DNA of 64,000 bases from Phaeodactylum tricornutum CCAP 1055/1 (lineage: Eukaryota; Bacillariophyta; Bacillariophyceae; Surirellales; Neidiaceae). Under the pieces are notes generated by a model. That model was not told the origin of the DNA, ran no database searches, and worked only from the letters and a program-made list of their open reading frames with translations. How positions within the stretch are numbered: position 1 is the stretch's first letter; each line of letters opens with the position of its first letter. The translations under genes were made by a program, and so were the position numbers. Location of the stretch: assembly GCF_000150955.2 (NCBI RefSeq), contig NC_011670.1, forward strand, positions 525,817 through 589,816, given 5' to 3'. Below are positions 42,953 through 52,260 of this stretch, piece after piece.

Positions 42953-43912
42953 TTAACTTTTGTTGGCCCTCGTAATGGCAATTCCAATAATCAGCAAGGA
43001 CATGATAATCATCCAAGTGCAAACACACGCGTGCGAGCTCAGCAGCATTTCCGGTGCTGCATGGTTCACCCCAGTCTCATCCGAGGTCAATACCATGCCT
43101 GTTGAATGCTGCGTCTCCGTCACAATTGTTATGTACCGCGGAGCGGCACGAATGAGTCCAATGGCGACGGATGGTTCCACACGTTGGCAGGGAACCTGAT
43201 TGACCGCAATCACGCGGTCTCCTACATTCAGAAGGGAATGCGCAAATAGCCCCGACGCAATCACTTTTGATACTTCCAAATTACCGCGTGTGTTTCGTCC
43301 AATCCCGATTCCTACGGTAGATTCAGGCGTAGGCTTCTCGACCATGGTTTCGATCAAATTGGGTGAACGATTGGCGCCAGAGTTGTGCGCGACAATCGTC
43401 AACGTCCCTTCGGCTTGACGCAAGTAGGTTGCTGCGGTATCTTGAGTCATATCTGTACAGTTTTTTCCGTTGATGCTGAGAATCGTGTCGCCCACGCGCA
43501 GCGGAGAGTTTTGTAGGACACCGTCTCCGCGCAGACTGGAGATCACGAGCTGACCGGGTCCGTCGCCCTCCCGAATCGCCATTCCAAGCTGGTCACCTAC
43601 GGATCGCTTCATGATGGTCGCGCTAATAAACTCGGCACGGCTTCCCGCAGGATAGGTAGTGATCGCCACCGGGTTTGGAATTTGGAACGCAATGGGTTGT
43701 AGATCTTCGACCGTTAGCACGACGTGTCCCTCTGCATGATGAATGGAAGAGGATTCGACGGCGGTGGCTTCAGGAGCTTCTGCGATGACCACCGGAATGG
43801 TATTATCGTCGTGAGTTTCATGTTGGTGCACGTCATGGAGCTGACCCTCTTCCATAAGTTCCGCTGTGACAGCCGTCATCGTAGGAACATCATCGGTGTT
43901 CATTTCGGACAT
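42953..43912 (-). CDS. tail-anchored double-PDZ protein (copy 2)
   Basis: A 319-aa protein from ATG 43912; the frame extends 15 codons further only from a GTG. Architecture matches copy 1: a Glu/His/Thr-rich N-terminal region, PDZ 1 at about residues 92-180 (LGMAIREG, then PLRVGDTILSINGKN), PDZ 2 at about 190-275 (VGIGIGRN, then LLNVGDRVIAVNQVPC), and a C-terminal membrane segment (WMIIMSLLIIGIAI) ending in a few basic residues. A probable 5'-UTR intron at 44034-43929 (GTGAGTAG...CTTAACAG, 106 nt) mirrors that of copy 1. A tandem duplicate; its binding partners are unknown. Confidence 0.78.
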   Translation of the reverse strand: MSEMNTDDVPTMTAVTAELMEEGQLHDVHQHETHDDNTIPVVIAEAPEATAVESSSIHHAEGHVVLTVEDLQPIAFQIPNPVAITTYPAGSRAEFISATIMKRSVGDQLGMAIREGDGPGQLVISSLRGDGVLQNSPLRVGDTILSINGKNCTDMTQDTAATYLRQAEGTLTIVAHNSGANRSPNLIETMVEKPTPESTVGIGIGRNTRGNLEVSKVIASGLFAHSLLNVGDRVIAVNQVPCQRVEPSVAIGLIRAAPRYITIVTETQHSTGMVLTSDETGVNHAAPEMLLSSHACVCTWMIIMSLLIIGIAITRANKS

Positions 43913-46661
43913 TCTAATTCTGCGGCCCCTGTTAAGATGAAAAAACGAGAGAATCACGATGAGAACGAAAGCCTTTCACTAGCAGAACTAATATGTTTAA
44001 TCTGGGCTCGAGGACAGTCAGATGCTCTACTCACGGTCTTTTGGAATGGCAATATGCTGCCCACACTTGGAGGCTGGAGGGTGTTGACCGGAGAGAAAAG
44101 AGATGCCTCGAATGGTGCCGGAAGAGGATACGGATTTCTCTCGGGTCAAGCTTGATAACGGGTTTGGTTGGAAGTCAGTCGCGGAAACTTCAATGGAGTG
44201 CCGCGAAAAAGAATCTTGAGGAATCCATGTGGCGTAGAACTCGATGGCACGATTAACCTCTTATAAAGCAGTGACCTGCTTGATAATGGATTTTGTCGCG
44301 ACGACACATTGCACTAAGTATCCGACAATCAGTCTTAAAATTTGGCGACAGTGCACCAATCCGAAAGATGAGATAGTATCTGTAAAGACAGACAGACGCA
44401 ACTCTGAGTTGAAAGAGACTTCACTGAGAGGGGAGACATGCAAGTAGTGTAATGCACACAAGCCAGCGTGGTGCAAAAGCTTGCTTACATCATTCTTTCG
44501 AAATTGTATTTGGTTTGAACAAGCAAATGCCGGTCGCAATCCTAATCCAGCCATGAAGGTCAGACCAAGCCAACAGATGTAAGAGGAAGTTTGTCAGCTA
44601 GAAGAAGGTAAATACCTATCCACTGGACTCATTCTCCCGACAAAACACCGTCGAAAACTTACGTGGTTTTGGGTGCGTAAAACGTTCCGGTATGTGAGCT
44701 TGGTCTCCGAGTAAAGCAATCAAGCCAGTGAACAAAAGAACACAATATCAGAATTGTCTATTAGATCTACACTTTGTTCACTGCCAAACATTGACCCCCC
44801 TGCCATTTCACTGGGTTACGCCGCAAAGCACTGCATACAATGGTCATGCTTCTATGTAGGATATAGATTCATATTAATATAGCAGTATTCTTACTGTTAG
44901 ATGCTGTGTTCCGCTTGAATTTGAATACTTAAAACGGATTCAATTTTCCCAAATAGAGTTATTTTCACCCCTGCTCATCCCATAATTGTGGATTTTCCCT
45001 TTTTTCTTTGACATGAGCTTCTAGAGAATGAAAAGCAAGCTGCCACATGAAGGGTTGTCTGGGTACTGGCAGTTGAATGGAAGGCTGCATCTGGGTTTAT
45101 CGCATTAAGATACTTCCAAAATCTCAAAATGTCGGCATAGTAGAACAAAAGAGTCAGGAAATTGGTACCCTCAATGACCTTTATTTGAAATCTTGTTCGC
45201 AGTGTAGACGTGATGCGACACTGAACTTTTCTGGATTGTATGTAAAATTTCAAGATGTGCCTATTGCAATATAGGTTGGACCCATTCCCAAACAACTAAG
45301 TTGTCTAACAAATTGATTGCAGTTCTCCAGTGTAGTACCCCATCATTTGGAAACATGCTTTCGCTGATAAAATTGCGGTGGTCGGGACTGAATCAAGAGC
45401 AGCCACAGAGACATTGAAAAGGGCGATGACTCTATAAATGTTTTGATGGCGTTATCCTATAGTGTGTTTGATTGAGATTCGTATCTGCAGCGGTATTCTG
45501 TCAGGTGACGGACGGATGGTGTCTTCGAGATCGTTTCACGATCTCAAAGACATTCCACTTACTTCCACTCGAGCGCAAACCGGCAATATCGGCTCTTTAT
45601 CACATCATCGCACCCAGTTAACAGTGGTGGAATGTGAGAGCCTTTTTCGTCACTGTACAAAGTCTCAAAATAGCCTGACAGTTTGATAAGTTCCGTTGGG
45701 ATCAGATTTCCCACTAAGCCAGATAAGAGCATGAAGAACTGCCATTTAGCCCTGATGTTTAAAAGATTAGGAGACGGAATATTGAAGCTACAAATCACGA
45801 ACATGTTGATGGTTCCATTGGATCGTTTTCACGAGTTTTTCTTCTGATCGTTGATCAGTCGAGGAAATGTAATTGGTGTCGAATGTCGATGACACTTTAG
45901 AAGTAATAACAATATACTTTCGTACGTGACTATTATTTATATGTTCTTCGGCTCCACTCGTGACCACCAAGACAGAATACTTCGGATTTGTATCAAGAGC
46001 AAATTAACAGTAAGGCAATATTGGGTCTCGGCTTCATTTACCTCCAAAGATTTTAATGATCTGAATGCACTTACAGTTAGTAGACACCGAACCTTTTATC
46101 AGTCCACTCGTGACCACCAAGACAGAATACTTCGGATTTGTATCAAGAGCAAATTAAGGCAATATTGGGTCGGCTTCATTTACATATAAAGATTATAATG
46201 ATCTTTCGCAGGGTTTAGAATGCATGCACATAGCAGATATCGAACCTTTTTTCAGTGCTCTTGATATAAAAATTTCAATATAGTTGTGTCCCTTTCATGT
46301 CAACTTTTCTTGAAACAATTAACCTCTCCATCTCGTGTTGGCTAAAAACAGTAATAGAATGACTTTCTTGAGAAAGTTGATTGGGCTCTTCGGGACTTCT
46401 GTTTCTCAAGGTAGCCAGCCCTCTAGTGTTTCCTTTGGGGAATCACTTGCATCTCAATTCGTGATTCTCACCACAACCAGTGGCGTTTACTGGTTTGGAA
46501 TGACCCCCAATCACTATCTACTACGGCCTCTTCGTTTTCCGTGACTAGTGACCGTACCACTAGCCCATCAATTTTCTTCCAGTGTTTCCCCCAATATTTG
46601 CCAAGCAAAATTGTCTGAGACGAACATTTCGGCACAAAAGTCTCTTTACAAGGCCACGACA
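43913..46661. other. long gene-poor interval
   Basis: About 2.7 kb of AT-rich sequence. The first 120 bases hold the 5' UTR and intron of PDZ copy 2. The rest has only short frames without family resemblance, plus a 150-bp tandem duplication at 45953-46255. The promoter of the gene at 46662 must be at the right end. Confidence 0.4.
45953..46255 (+). repeat. tandem duplication, two 150-bp units
   Basis: Unit 1 is 45953-46102 and unit 2 46103 to about 46255. The first 54 bases are identical; after that small indels appear (a 5-base and a 2-base insertion in unit 1) and the last third is more diverged, ending with a shared CGAACCTTTT. Not coding in either copy as far as I can see. The pattern fits a simple segmental tandem duplication, possibly with the 5' part homogenised later. 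Confidence 0.88.
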
Positions 46662-47354
46662 ATGGCTCCTTTCAGTGTGCTCGACCAACAATATCAGACC
46701 TTCAGCAATGATAACTTCACATGTCCCCTGAAATATGAGCTAGACGCAATGGAGTCGGAGCCTACGATGAGGGTGACATTCAGAACGGACCCCACTATAA
46801 TGAATCCCGATGCAGAGTACTACACATGCCACGACATTTTAACCAAGTGGTTCAGTTCCGATGAGCTCCTTCAGATAAAATCGCGAGCGAAAGGATTTAG
46901 CACAATCCTCCGAAGAAGCAAACGAGTAGAAGAGACTTGTCTGACGATGGCCCATAGAAAAACCAGTCTTATGCTCAAGTCTGACTACAAAGCTCTGGTC
47001 AAGCTATCACCTTCTACTCCTGATCAAGACTTACACCAATGGTGCTCTCACAACGACGGTCGAAGGGGCTTAGAGCGGTTCTCATCCAGAGACTACTGTT
47101 GCTTCCGTCGCAAGGACGTGATTGCAACACGAACGATGGTTTTAGAGGAACAGGCTCGGCAGCATTGTCAAGGCCATTTCAATGCAGAAATGTTAGCAAA
47201 TGTATCAAGAGAGGCATCCAGAAGAGCACGCTCATTTGCTCTATTTTTTGGAGAAGCGGACTCATTGGAAGCTCGAGAAGTTGGACCTGCGCACCGCAGA
47301 GCTCCTCCACGTAAGCGAAGCAGAACGATTGAGGTTAGCTCCGCCGCTGCTTGA
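46662..47354 (+). CDS. diatom-expanded family protein (RGLE-type), function unknown
   Basis: A 230-aa protein from ATG 46662; the frame opens 38 codons earlier only from a GTG. It resembles a family common in diatom genomes, with a W...DE...IK segment (KWFSSDELLQIKSRAK), a central RRGLERFSSRDYC, a basic stretch with a run like VLEEQARQHCQG, and a helix with SREASRRARSFALFFGEADSLEAREV. Members have no known function and no clear catalytic residues. The C-terminal tail is Arg-rich (RRAPPRKRSRTI). Spacing to neighbours is wide on both sides. Confidence 0.65.
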   Translation: MAPFSVLDQQYQTFSNDNFTCPLKYELDAMESEPTMRVTFRTDPTIMNPDAEYYTCHDILTKWFSSDELLQIKSRAKGFSTILRRSKRVEETCLTMAHRKTSLMLKSDYKALVKLSPSTPDQDLHQWCSHNDGRRGLERFSSRDYCCFRRKDVIATRTMVLEEQARQHCQGHFNAEMLANVSREASRRARSFALFFGEADSLEAREVGPAHRRAPPRKRSRTIEVSSAAA

Positions 47355-48963
47355 TATTATAAAATCCTGCTGCGGTTGTCGGCGTGGGTGCTTTTGTTCT
47401 TATATTTATAAAACACAGTTTTGTTTACTATAAAATGTGCGGCCTTCCGCATCTGGCTGAAGTTTAACGAAGCAATTCAAATGAGCTTGGTCCGCTAGAG
47501 ATCTATTGTCGTTCTGACGGGCCAAACTCAAAGCCACCCTACGAATGGAGGAGTTGTTACCAGAATAGTCATTAGATTCCAAAGGAGCGTTCTTCAGCAA
47601 AACTGAGCGAGCATCGCTTTCATAAAAGATTCATTCGTTATTCCAGATGGACGCCTCAATTCAGCAAATTTCTACCGATCGGGCGCAAGGAGGCTCTGGC
47701 GTTTCTTAAGTTGTACCTGCGATAGTCCCACAAGGACACAAAAATGAGTGGAAGTATTCGAGTGCAAATTAAAAGTGTTTGCGCCAAATAAGGACCCTTT
47801 CGGCGTGGTGAATACAACCATTGGGCTGTGAATGACGATATTTATCTTCCCCCAGCGATTCGCCGGACCCGTAAGAGGAATACCCTTTCGAGTGTGAATA
47901 CGGATCCGGTAAGAACAAAATCCCTTTCGGGATGTTCAAAGTGAACTAGCATCGGGACATAATCATGGTTTGGTAACAAAGCGAAACTTACCCGTTTCCG
48001 GTTGCCGTTGCGGTTGATCCCTTTCCATCGGAACACGCACACAACTACCGTCTCCGCTCATACAGGACACGTAGTCCAATTCAACAAGCTGTTAGAGGTA
48101 TCGTCGAACTTTCCCTATCCGTTCCCACCATTGTTACGTATAAAGTTGAAAAGAATCCCCTTCAAGCTGATACGTCGCTTGCAGTGTCCTCAACATCAAT
48201 TGTCCCAAAGATTTTATTGCGCTCGAAGCGCCCTCCAAATCTACAGTCATTCTGAGTCAAGTGATGAAATGATGTGTGACGCGACATGTCGCAGGAAGCG
48301 ACATAATCTGTGGCTGCGCCCCACAACCTACAAATCGTCCCCACGCAGGTCAGACTAGAGCAATAGTGATATTTGTAGTGTGTCGTCTGAAAGTCCCATC
48401 ACAACACAGCTTCCGACAAGTTTAGAACCAATGGAATGTAAGTATGGGAACCCCAGGTCTCTGATTTTGCAAACACATCTTATGTAGCAACCCTATGCAG
48501 CTACTGTAGAGTATACCAACGTTGACTTGGTTGTTGATCATGTTAATTGGCCATTGAGGAGTTGAAAGTAATAGAAAAGCTTCTATGCTTCCATGCGAGC
48601 AATGTGAAGATTATTGCTGATGAAGGAGTTGTCTGGTTGTTTGCAGGCAATGACCACATTTGGGCAGCTTGTTAGGTGAAACGGCGCGGCTCCAACGCAC
48701 TTCCTCAACTGTGTTGCAAACAAGTCCTTTTGGAAATCAACAGAAAAGTTAGGGAAGTTTGGTTTTTATGTGCGGACTCTTCTTGGATTGTAATACATGT
48801 CATAGTTGTTACACTCAGAATCTACTAGTACTGCCGGGGCACTCAAATACTTTTTCCCTATCCGTAGGAAGGAGTTTCGTCAAGTGAATAAGGCTTTGCC
48901 CTCATTTGTAGCGGAGATTCTTTCTTGAGTAAGAGTAGCTGTGAATCCGTGCAGTTCACAGAG
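47355..48963. other. intergenic region, nothing recognised
   Basis: About 1.6 kb with no supported gene. A variant of CCCTTTCG occurs about three times between 47790 and 47930, which may be chance. I found no copy of the recurrent promoter motif and no structured RNA I can name. Confidence 0.35.
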
Positions 48964-50070
48964 TCATAGTTCACAATTACTACTGTTGTCATCCTCCTCT
49001 TCGCTATCGTCAAATTGTCCCATCAAATTCATCAAGATAAGTGCAGCATCGCCAGCCCGTTGCCTACGCTCGGCGTCGGACATGGCTCCCTTCTGGGAAA
49101 TTTCCCGGATCCGAGCGGCGTCTCGTAGAGCATTCTCCAAGTCATTCATCGTCTTTTCTGCCTCGAAGTTGGTCTCGCCGGTGTGCTGTTTGGCTGTAGC
49201 AGACAAAGCCGGTATTGTGGAAAGCAATGATTGTTTTGCTCTATCTTCCCTTTCGGCTCCTTCTGGATCGTCCCGAACCGCAAGTGGTGTTAGCAAATCA
49301 GGATTTGGAGGTTCGTACGCTGAATAAGATGATTCGTCTACGCTCGTTGGATCGGTGTGGTTCTCTTTTGTATCGGGAAAGGAACCTACAACACTGTCGC
49401 GTGTTTGGTCGAGGGACGTTTGCAAACGGCGCTGCGTCGTCTTGGCCATGACAGCAGATGACCACATTGTAGTTTCCAGTGCTTCTACAACACGGGCAAA
49501 GCCTTCCTTATCACGATCGTTGTGACCCACCTGCGTCTCGTTTAGATTCACTGATACGTACTCGTATCCACGATCCAGGCAAAACAAGACCCGATCGGCA
49601 TAGGCCTGTTCGGAAACAACTTCTCTAGACGGAGAAGTTGAATTGAGATAAACACAGAGGCGTAGTAGGTCTCCAGCGCCGTAATCAACAGCACGGTCGT
49701 GAATCGGAGACAACGTATCCATAGAAGTCGTCGAGTTCCAGACCAGTACAATGCCGTCTTCTTTCTCATCCGCAGCCGCCACGTGTTCGATGGGTCGAAA
49801 GTGAACGTGGGCGGAAAAGTAGCGGTTATTAATGCAGACAGCTTCTGGCGACGTTTTATTAGCAGTAAGACTTTCTGTTATGCAGTGCTCATCCTTGTCT
49901 AGTCCGCTCGTTTGCGGGGCTACTGACTGTGAATTAGATTGTCCTTGAAACAATTCGAAATTGCGCTCGAGACGTTGATCGAAGAAATCTGTTACGGCTG
50001 TTTGTAAGACGTGAGCAGAAAGCTCGTCGGCGCCTCCGATTCGAAGAATAGAGCGACAAGAGGACGCCAT
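48964..50070 (-). CDS. AAGAB/p34-like adaptin-binding protein
   Basis: A 368-aa protein. Its middle matches the p34 family (alpha- and gamma-adaptin binding protein; yeast Irc6), chaperones for assembly of AP-1 and AP-2 clathrin adaptors. A G-domain-like half has GIVLVWNSTTS and a segment with LFCLDRGYEYVSVNL, followed by the hallmark EGFARVVEALETTMWSSAVMAK. The C-terminal third is disordered, then has a helix rich in Glu, Asp, Ala and Arg (ALRDAARIREIS) and an acidic tail. Start at ATG 50070 (GCCATGG). No intron. Divergent from the gene at 50756. Identification is by remote resemblance. Confidence 0.65.
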   Translation of the reverse strand: MASSCRSILRIGGADELSAHVLQTAVTDFFDQRLERNFELFQGQSNSQSVAPQTSGLDKDEHCITESLTANKTSPEAVCINNRYFSAHVHFRPIEHVAAADEKEDGIVLVWNSTTSMDTLSPIHDRAVDYGAGDLLRLCVYLNSTSPSREVVSEQAYADRVLFCLDRGYEYVSVNLNETQVGHNDRDKEGFARVVEALETTMWSSAVMAKTTQRRLQTSLDQTRDSVVGSFPDTKENHTDPTSVDESSYSAYEPPNPDLLTPLAVRDDPEGAEREDRAKQSLLSTIPALSATAKQHTGETNFEAEKTMNDLENALRDAARIREISQKGAMSDAERRQRAGDAALILMNLMGQFDDSEEEDDNSSNCEL

Positions 50071-50755
50071 GGCTACGAGAGTAATTACTGTAAAAGTTTA
50101 AGGCCCGAGAAATTGATGATTGCAATTTTATAGATCACCGTGGACGCGCCTATCCGGCACATGCGTTGTGGTGGGTGCTACGGATGTTTTTCGTCGATGA
50201 TACTTTCGGGAATCCTTCGGTGAAGGGACAGACGAAAGGCCAATAGACGATGGATGATAGAGAAGGTTCACAGCCAATTTATAGACAGGAAAATATCAAA
50301 GCCTACACAGAAAAATAATTATACTAATCAAAAGATTTCAGAGGACTGTGAAAAAGCGCACGCCGGTCACAACATCCGCAAAACATCCTCCGAACCTCAA
50401 AGCATGTGCTTTGCTATTTGAGGATCCACTCGGTGGACATTCCCTATCCGTATTTCAAATTTTGTCGGAGGCCATGATTCGCGGTCTAGAAGCATAGAAT
50501 ATTTTACCGCTCAAGATAGCAGATTCTCTTTGTTCGATGAGGAGATGCTCAAGAATTTATTGACGAATCCGGGTGTGGCTATCGACAGAACCATTCCACA
50601 AAAAAGAGTGTCAGAATGATGCGTCCTCATTTCCTAACGACAAATGGCCAACTCATGTTCTCCCTCACAAATAAAACAGGTTGCCATTTTTCACGAAGCC
50701 ACAGTCGGTGCATTATCCTCCCAATTCGATCTCTTCCCCGCAATAGTAAACAAGC
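50071..50755. promoter_or_regulatory. divergent promoter region, AAGAB-like / DUF6824-type
   Basis: A 685-base spacer between divergent genes. GGACTGTGA near 50343 is one base off the recurrent motif. No coding content recognised. Confidence 0.35.
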
Positions 50756-51757
50756 ATGAACTGTTCCGACCAAGACATCCTTTTGCGACGCGGAGGGGTC
50801 GTCTCGCAACGGCCTGCCAACAAAGAGTACCACGAAATTCTTAAGTCCAACGTCATGATGTACAAAGGCCTTCCCAAAGAAGGACGTGCACAATTTGCCA
50901 CCAACATCTTTCGCTTCATCCATGACGTGGTTGGTCGCAGATTCGTACAATTTGACCACGAAACGGGGTCCTATCAGGAGTTGCAGGAGACGGAGGCCAG
51001 TGTCAAAATTTCCGCTGCAATCCGCGATGATAAGATCTCTAGGGCTGCGAACAAGTCCAATCCACGGTGGATCTTAGGTGTCCATGATCCTACGGGGACA
51101 CATAACGGCCAGCCATTCGTCCACCGTATTGAAGCCAACAATACCTGGCGCCGGCTTTCGTCCAATGAAACCGATCAAGTTCTCATCACAGAAGGATTTC
51201 AGAATCTTTTGATTCTTCCGGAAGGTGTAAAATTGCCTCCTTCTTTGGAGACGCGATCAAGTGACTATGCTAGCGCGGTCTCGGCCAGCGTTGTCAACCC
51301 CTTCACGAACGACGATTGTTTTTTTATTCCCAAAGACCGTCCCAGTCGGCGGTCTCCTATGTGTACCGTATCACAGCAAGTTGCCTTGGAACTTGGCTTC
51401 CAAGATGCGGAGTCCTTCCAGCGAGCCTTATCACTGCTAATGGGGAATCAGCAGCAGGCGAAAGCATTTATGCGGTCAAGATCCAAAGTCACGCACCCGG
51501 TACCGACTGTCCCATCGTATGTTGAATTCATCTCGGACGCGGATTCTTCAATGACTGAAGACTCGGATGCAGCTTCCACTTCGATAGAGCCTCATCCGTG
51601 GAAAAGGACTAGAATCTGCAGTGTTGATGATTTGGACCTCAACAAAGTGCACGCGCTGGCGGGACAAGCGTTGGCACCGTCTGATGAATCCAGCTTGCGA
51701 GATTTTTTATTAATCGACGCCATTGAGCTTGACCTGCTCCAAACGTTTGAGGTGTGA
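50756..51757 (+). CDS. DUF6824-type diatom protein
   Basis: A 333-aa protein. The first ~90 residues look like the DUF6824 domain that is abundant in diatoms (usual pattern DVLxGRGxxxxxHPGNxxFR...). Here it is diverged: DQDILLRRGGVVSQRPANKEY, then AQFATNIFRFIHDVVGRRFVQF and ASVKISAAIRDD. The Gly-Arg core and the His-Pro are altered. The rest is not recognised: a region with NPFTNDDCFFIPKD, a QQA-rich helix and a Ser/Asp-rich patch. The protein ends DFLLIDAIELDLLQTFEV. Its last ~20 codons are repeated, in diverged form, just after the stop codon (see the repeat at 51701). The function is unknown. Confidence 0.6.
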   Translation: MNCSDQDILLRRGGVVSQRPANKEYHEILKSNVMMYKGLPKEGRAQFATNIFRFIHDVVGRRFVQFDHETGSYQELQETEASVKISAAIRDDKISRAANKSNPRWILGVHDPTGTHNGQPFVHRIEANNTWRRLSSNETDQVLITEGFQNLLILPEGVKLPPSLETRSSDYASAVSASVVNPFTNDDCFFIPKDRPSRRSPMCTVSQQVALELGFQDAESFQRALSLLMGNQQQAKAFMRSRSKVTHPVPTVPSYVEFISDADSSMTEDSDAASTSIEPHPWKRTRICSVDDLDLNKVHALAGQALAPSDESSLRDFLLIDAIELDLLQTFEV

Positions 51758-51815
51758 TGAGGATTTTCTGAAAATCGAAGATGTTGAGCTTGATCTTGTC
51801 CAAACGTTGATGAGG
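51701..51815 (+). repeat. 61-bp tandem duplication over the end of the DUF6824-type gene
   Basis: Two similar units, starting at 51701 and 51762. The first encodes the C-terminal peptide DFLLIDAIELDLLQTF; the second, in another frame after the stop, would encode DFLKIEDVELDLVQTL. The shared pattern DFLxIxxxELDLxQT suggests the peptide matters and that a duplicate copy fell out of frame. Confidence 0.75.
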
Positions 51816-52260
51816 GTAGTTTCATTGGATTTAATGAATTTTTACAATAACATTTTATATTATCAAAGCAAAACAGTTCGAGAGAGCGCTTCACTTACGA
51901 TGTAAATGCAGCTTATTTATCAGGTAATCCACTATGCTCTTTCTGTTCTCATTGTCAGTTCGCTCTTGATGGATAGTGGCCCTGGGTCAACTGATCTTAG
52001 GGTAGGTTCCGTACGTCAGTCCGTAAAATCCCGCGTAGAGTTTTCACTGTTTTCCTTCTCGAACACGAGCCATCTCTGCCCATCGAATGTGTTGTCTCGG
52101 TTTTCTGTGCACAAAGCATGTCGCTGATACTTTATTTTATTGGTGATTGCCAGTTTCTTCGTCGTTGGTGTCTTTCACAGTCAATCGTTGGTTTCTTTCA
52201 CAGTCAAACGAAGTTAAAAGTGTAGCAAAGATTCACGTATGAAAGCTCTAGAACAATGCC
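51758..52260. promoter_or_regulatory. promoter region of the ApaH-like phosphatase
   Basis: TTTCACAGTCAA occurs twice, giving the recurrent motif at 52175-52183 and 52198-52206, 23 bases apart and 55-85 bases before the start codon at 52261. An ATG at 52256, out of frame and overlapping the chosen start, could act as a small upstream start. Confidence 0.5.

Noticed and set aside
48002-48358. 118-codon plus-strand frame in the 47.4-49.0 kb gap
   Set aside because: His, Arg and Ser-rich translation without any motif, and no promoter motif near it.
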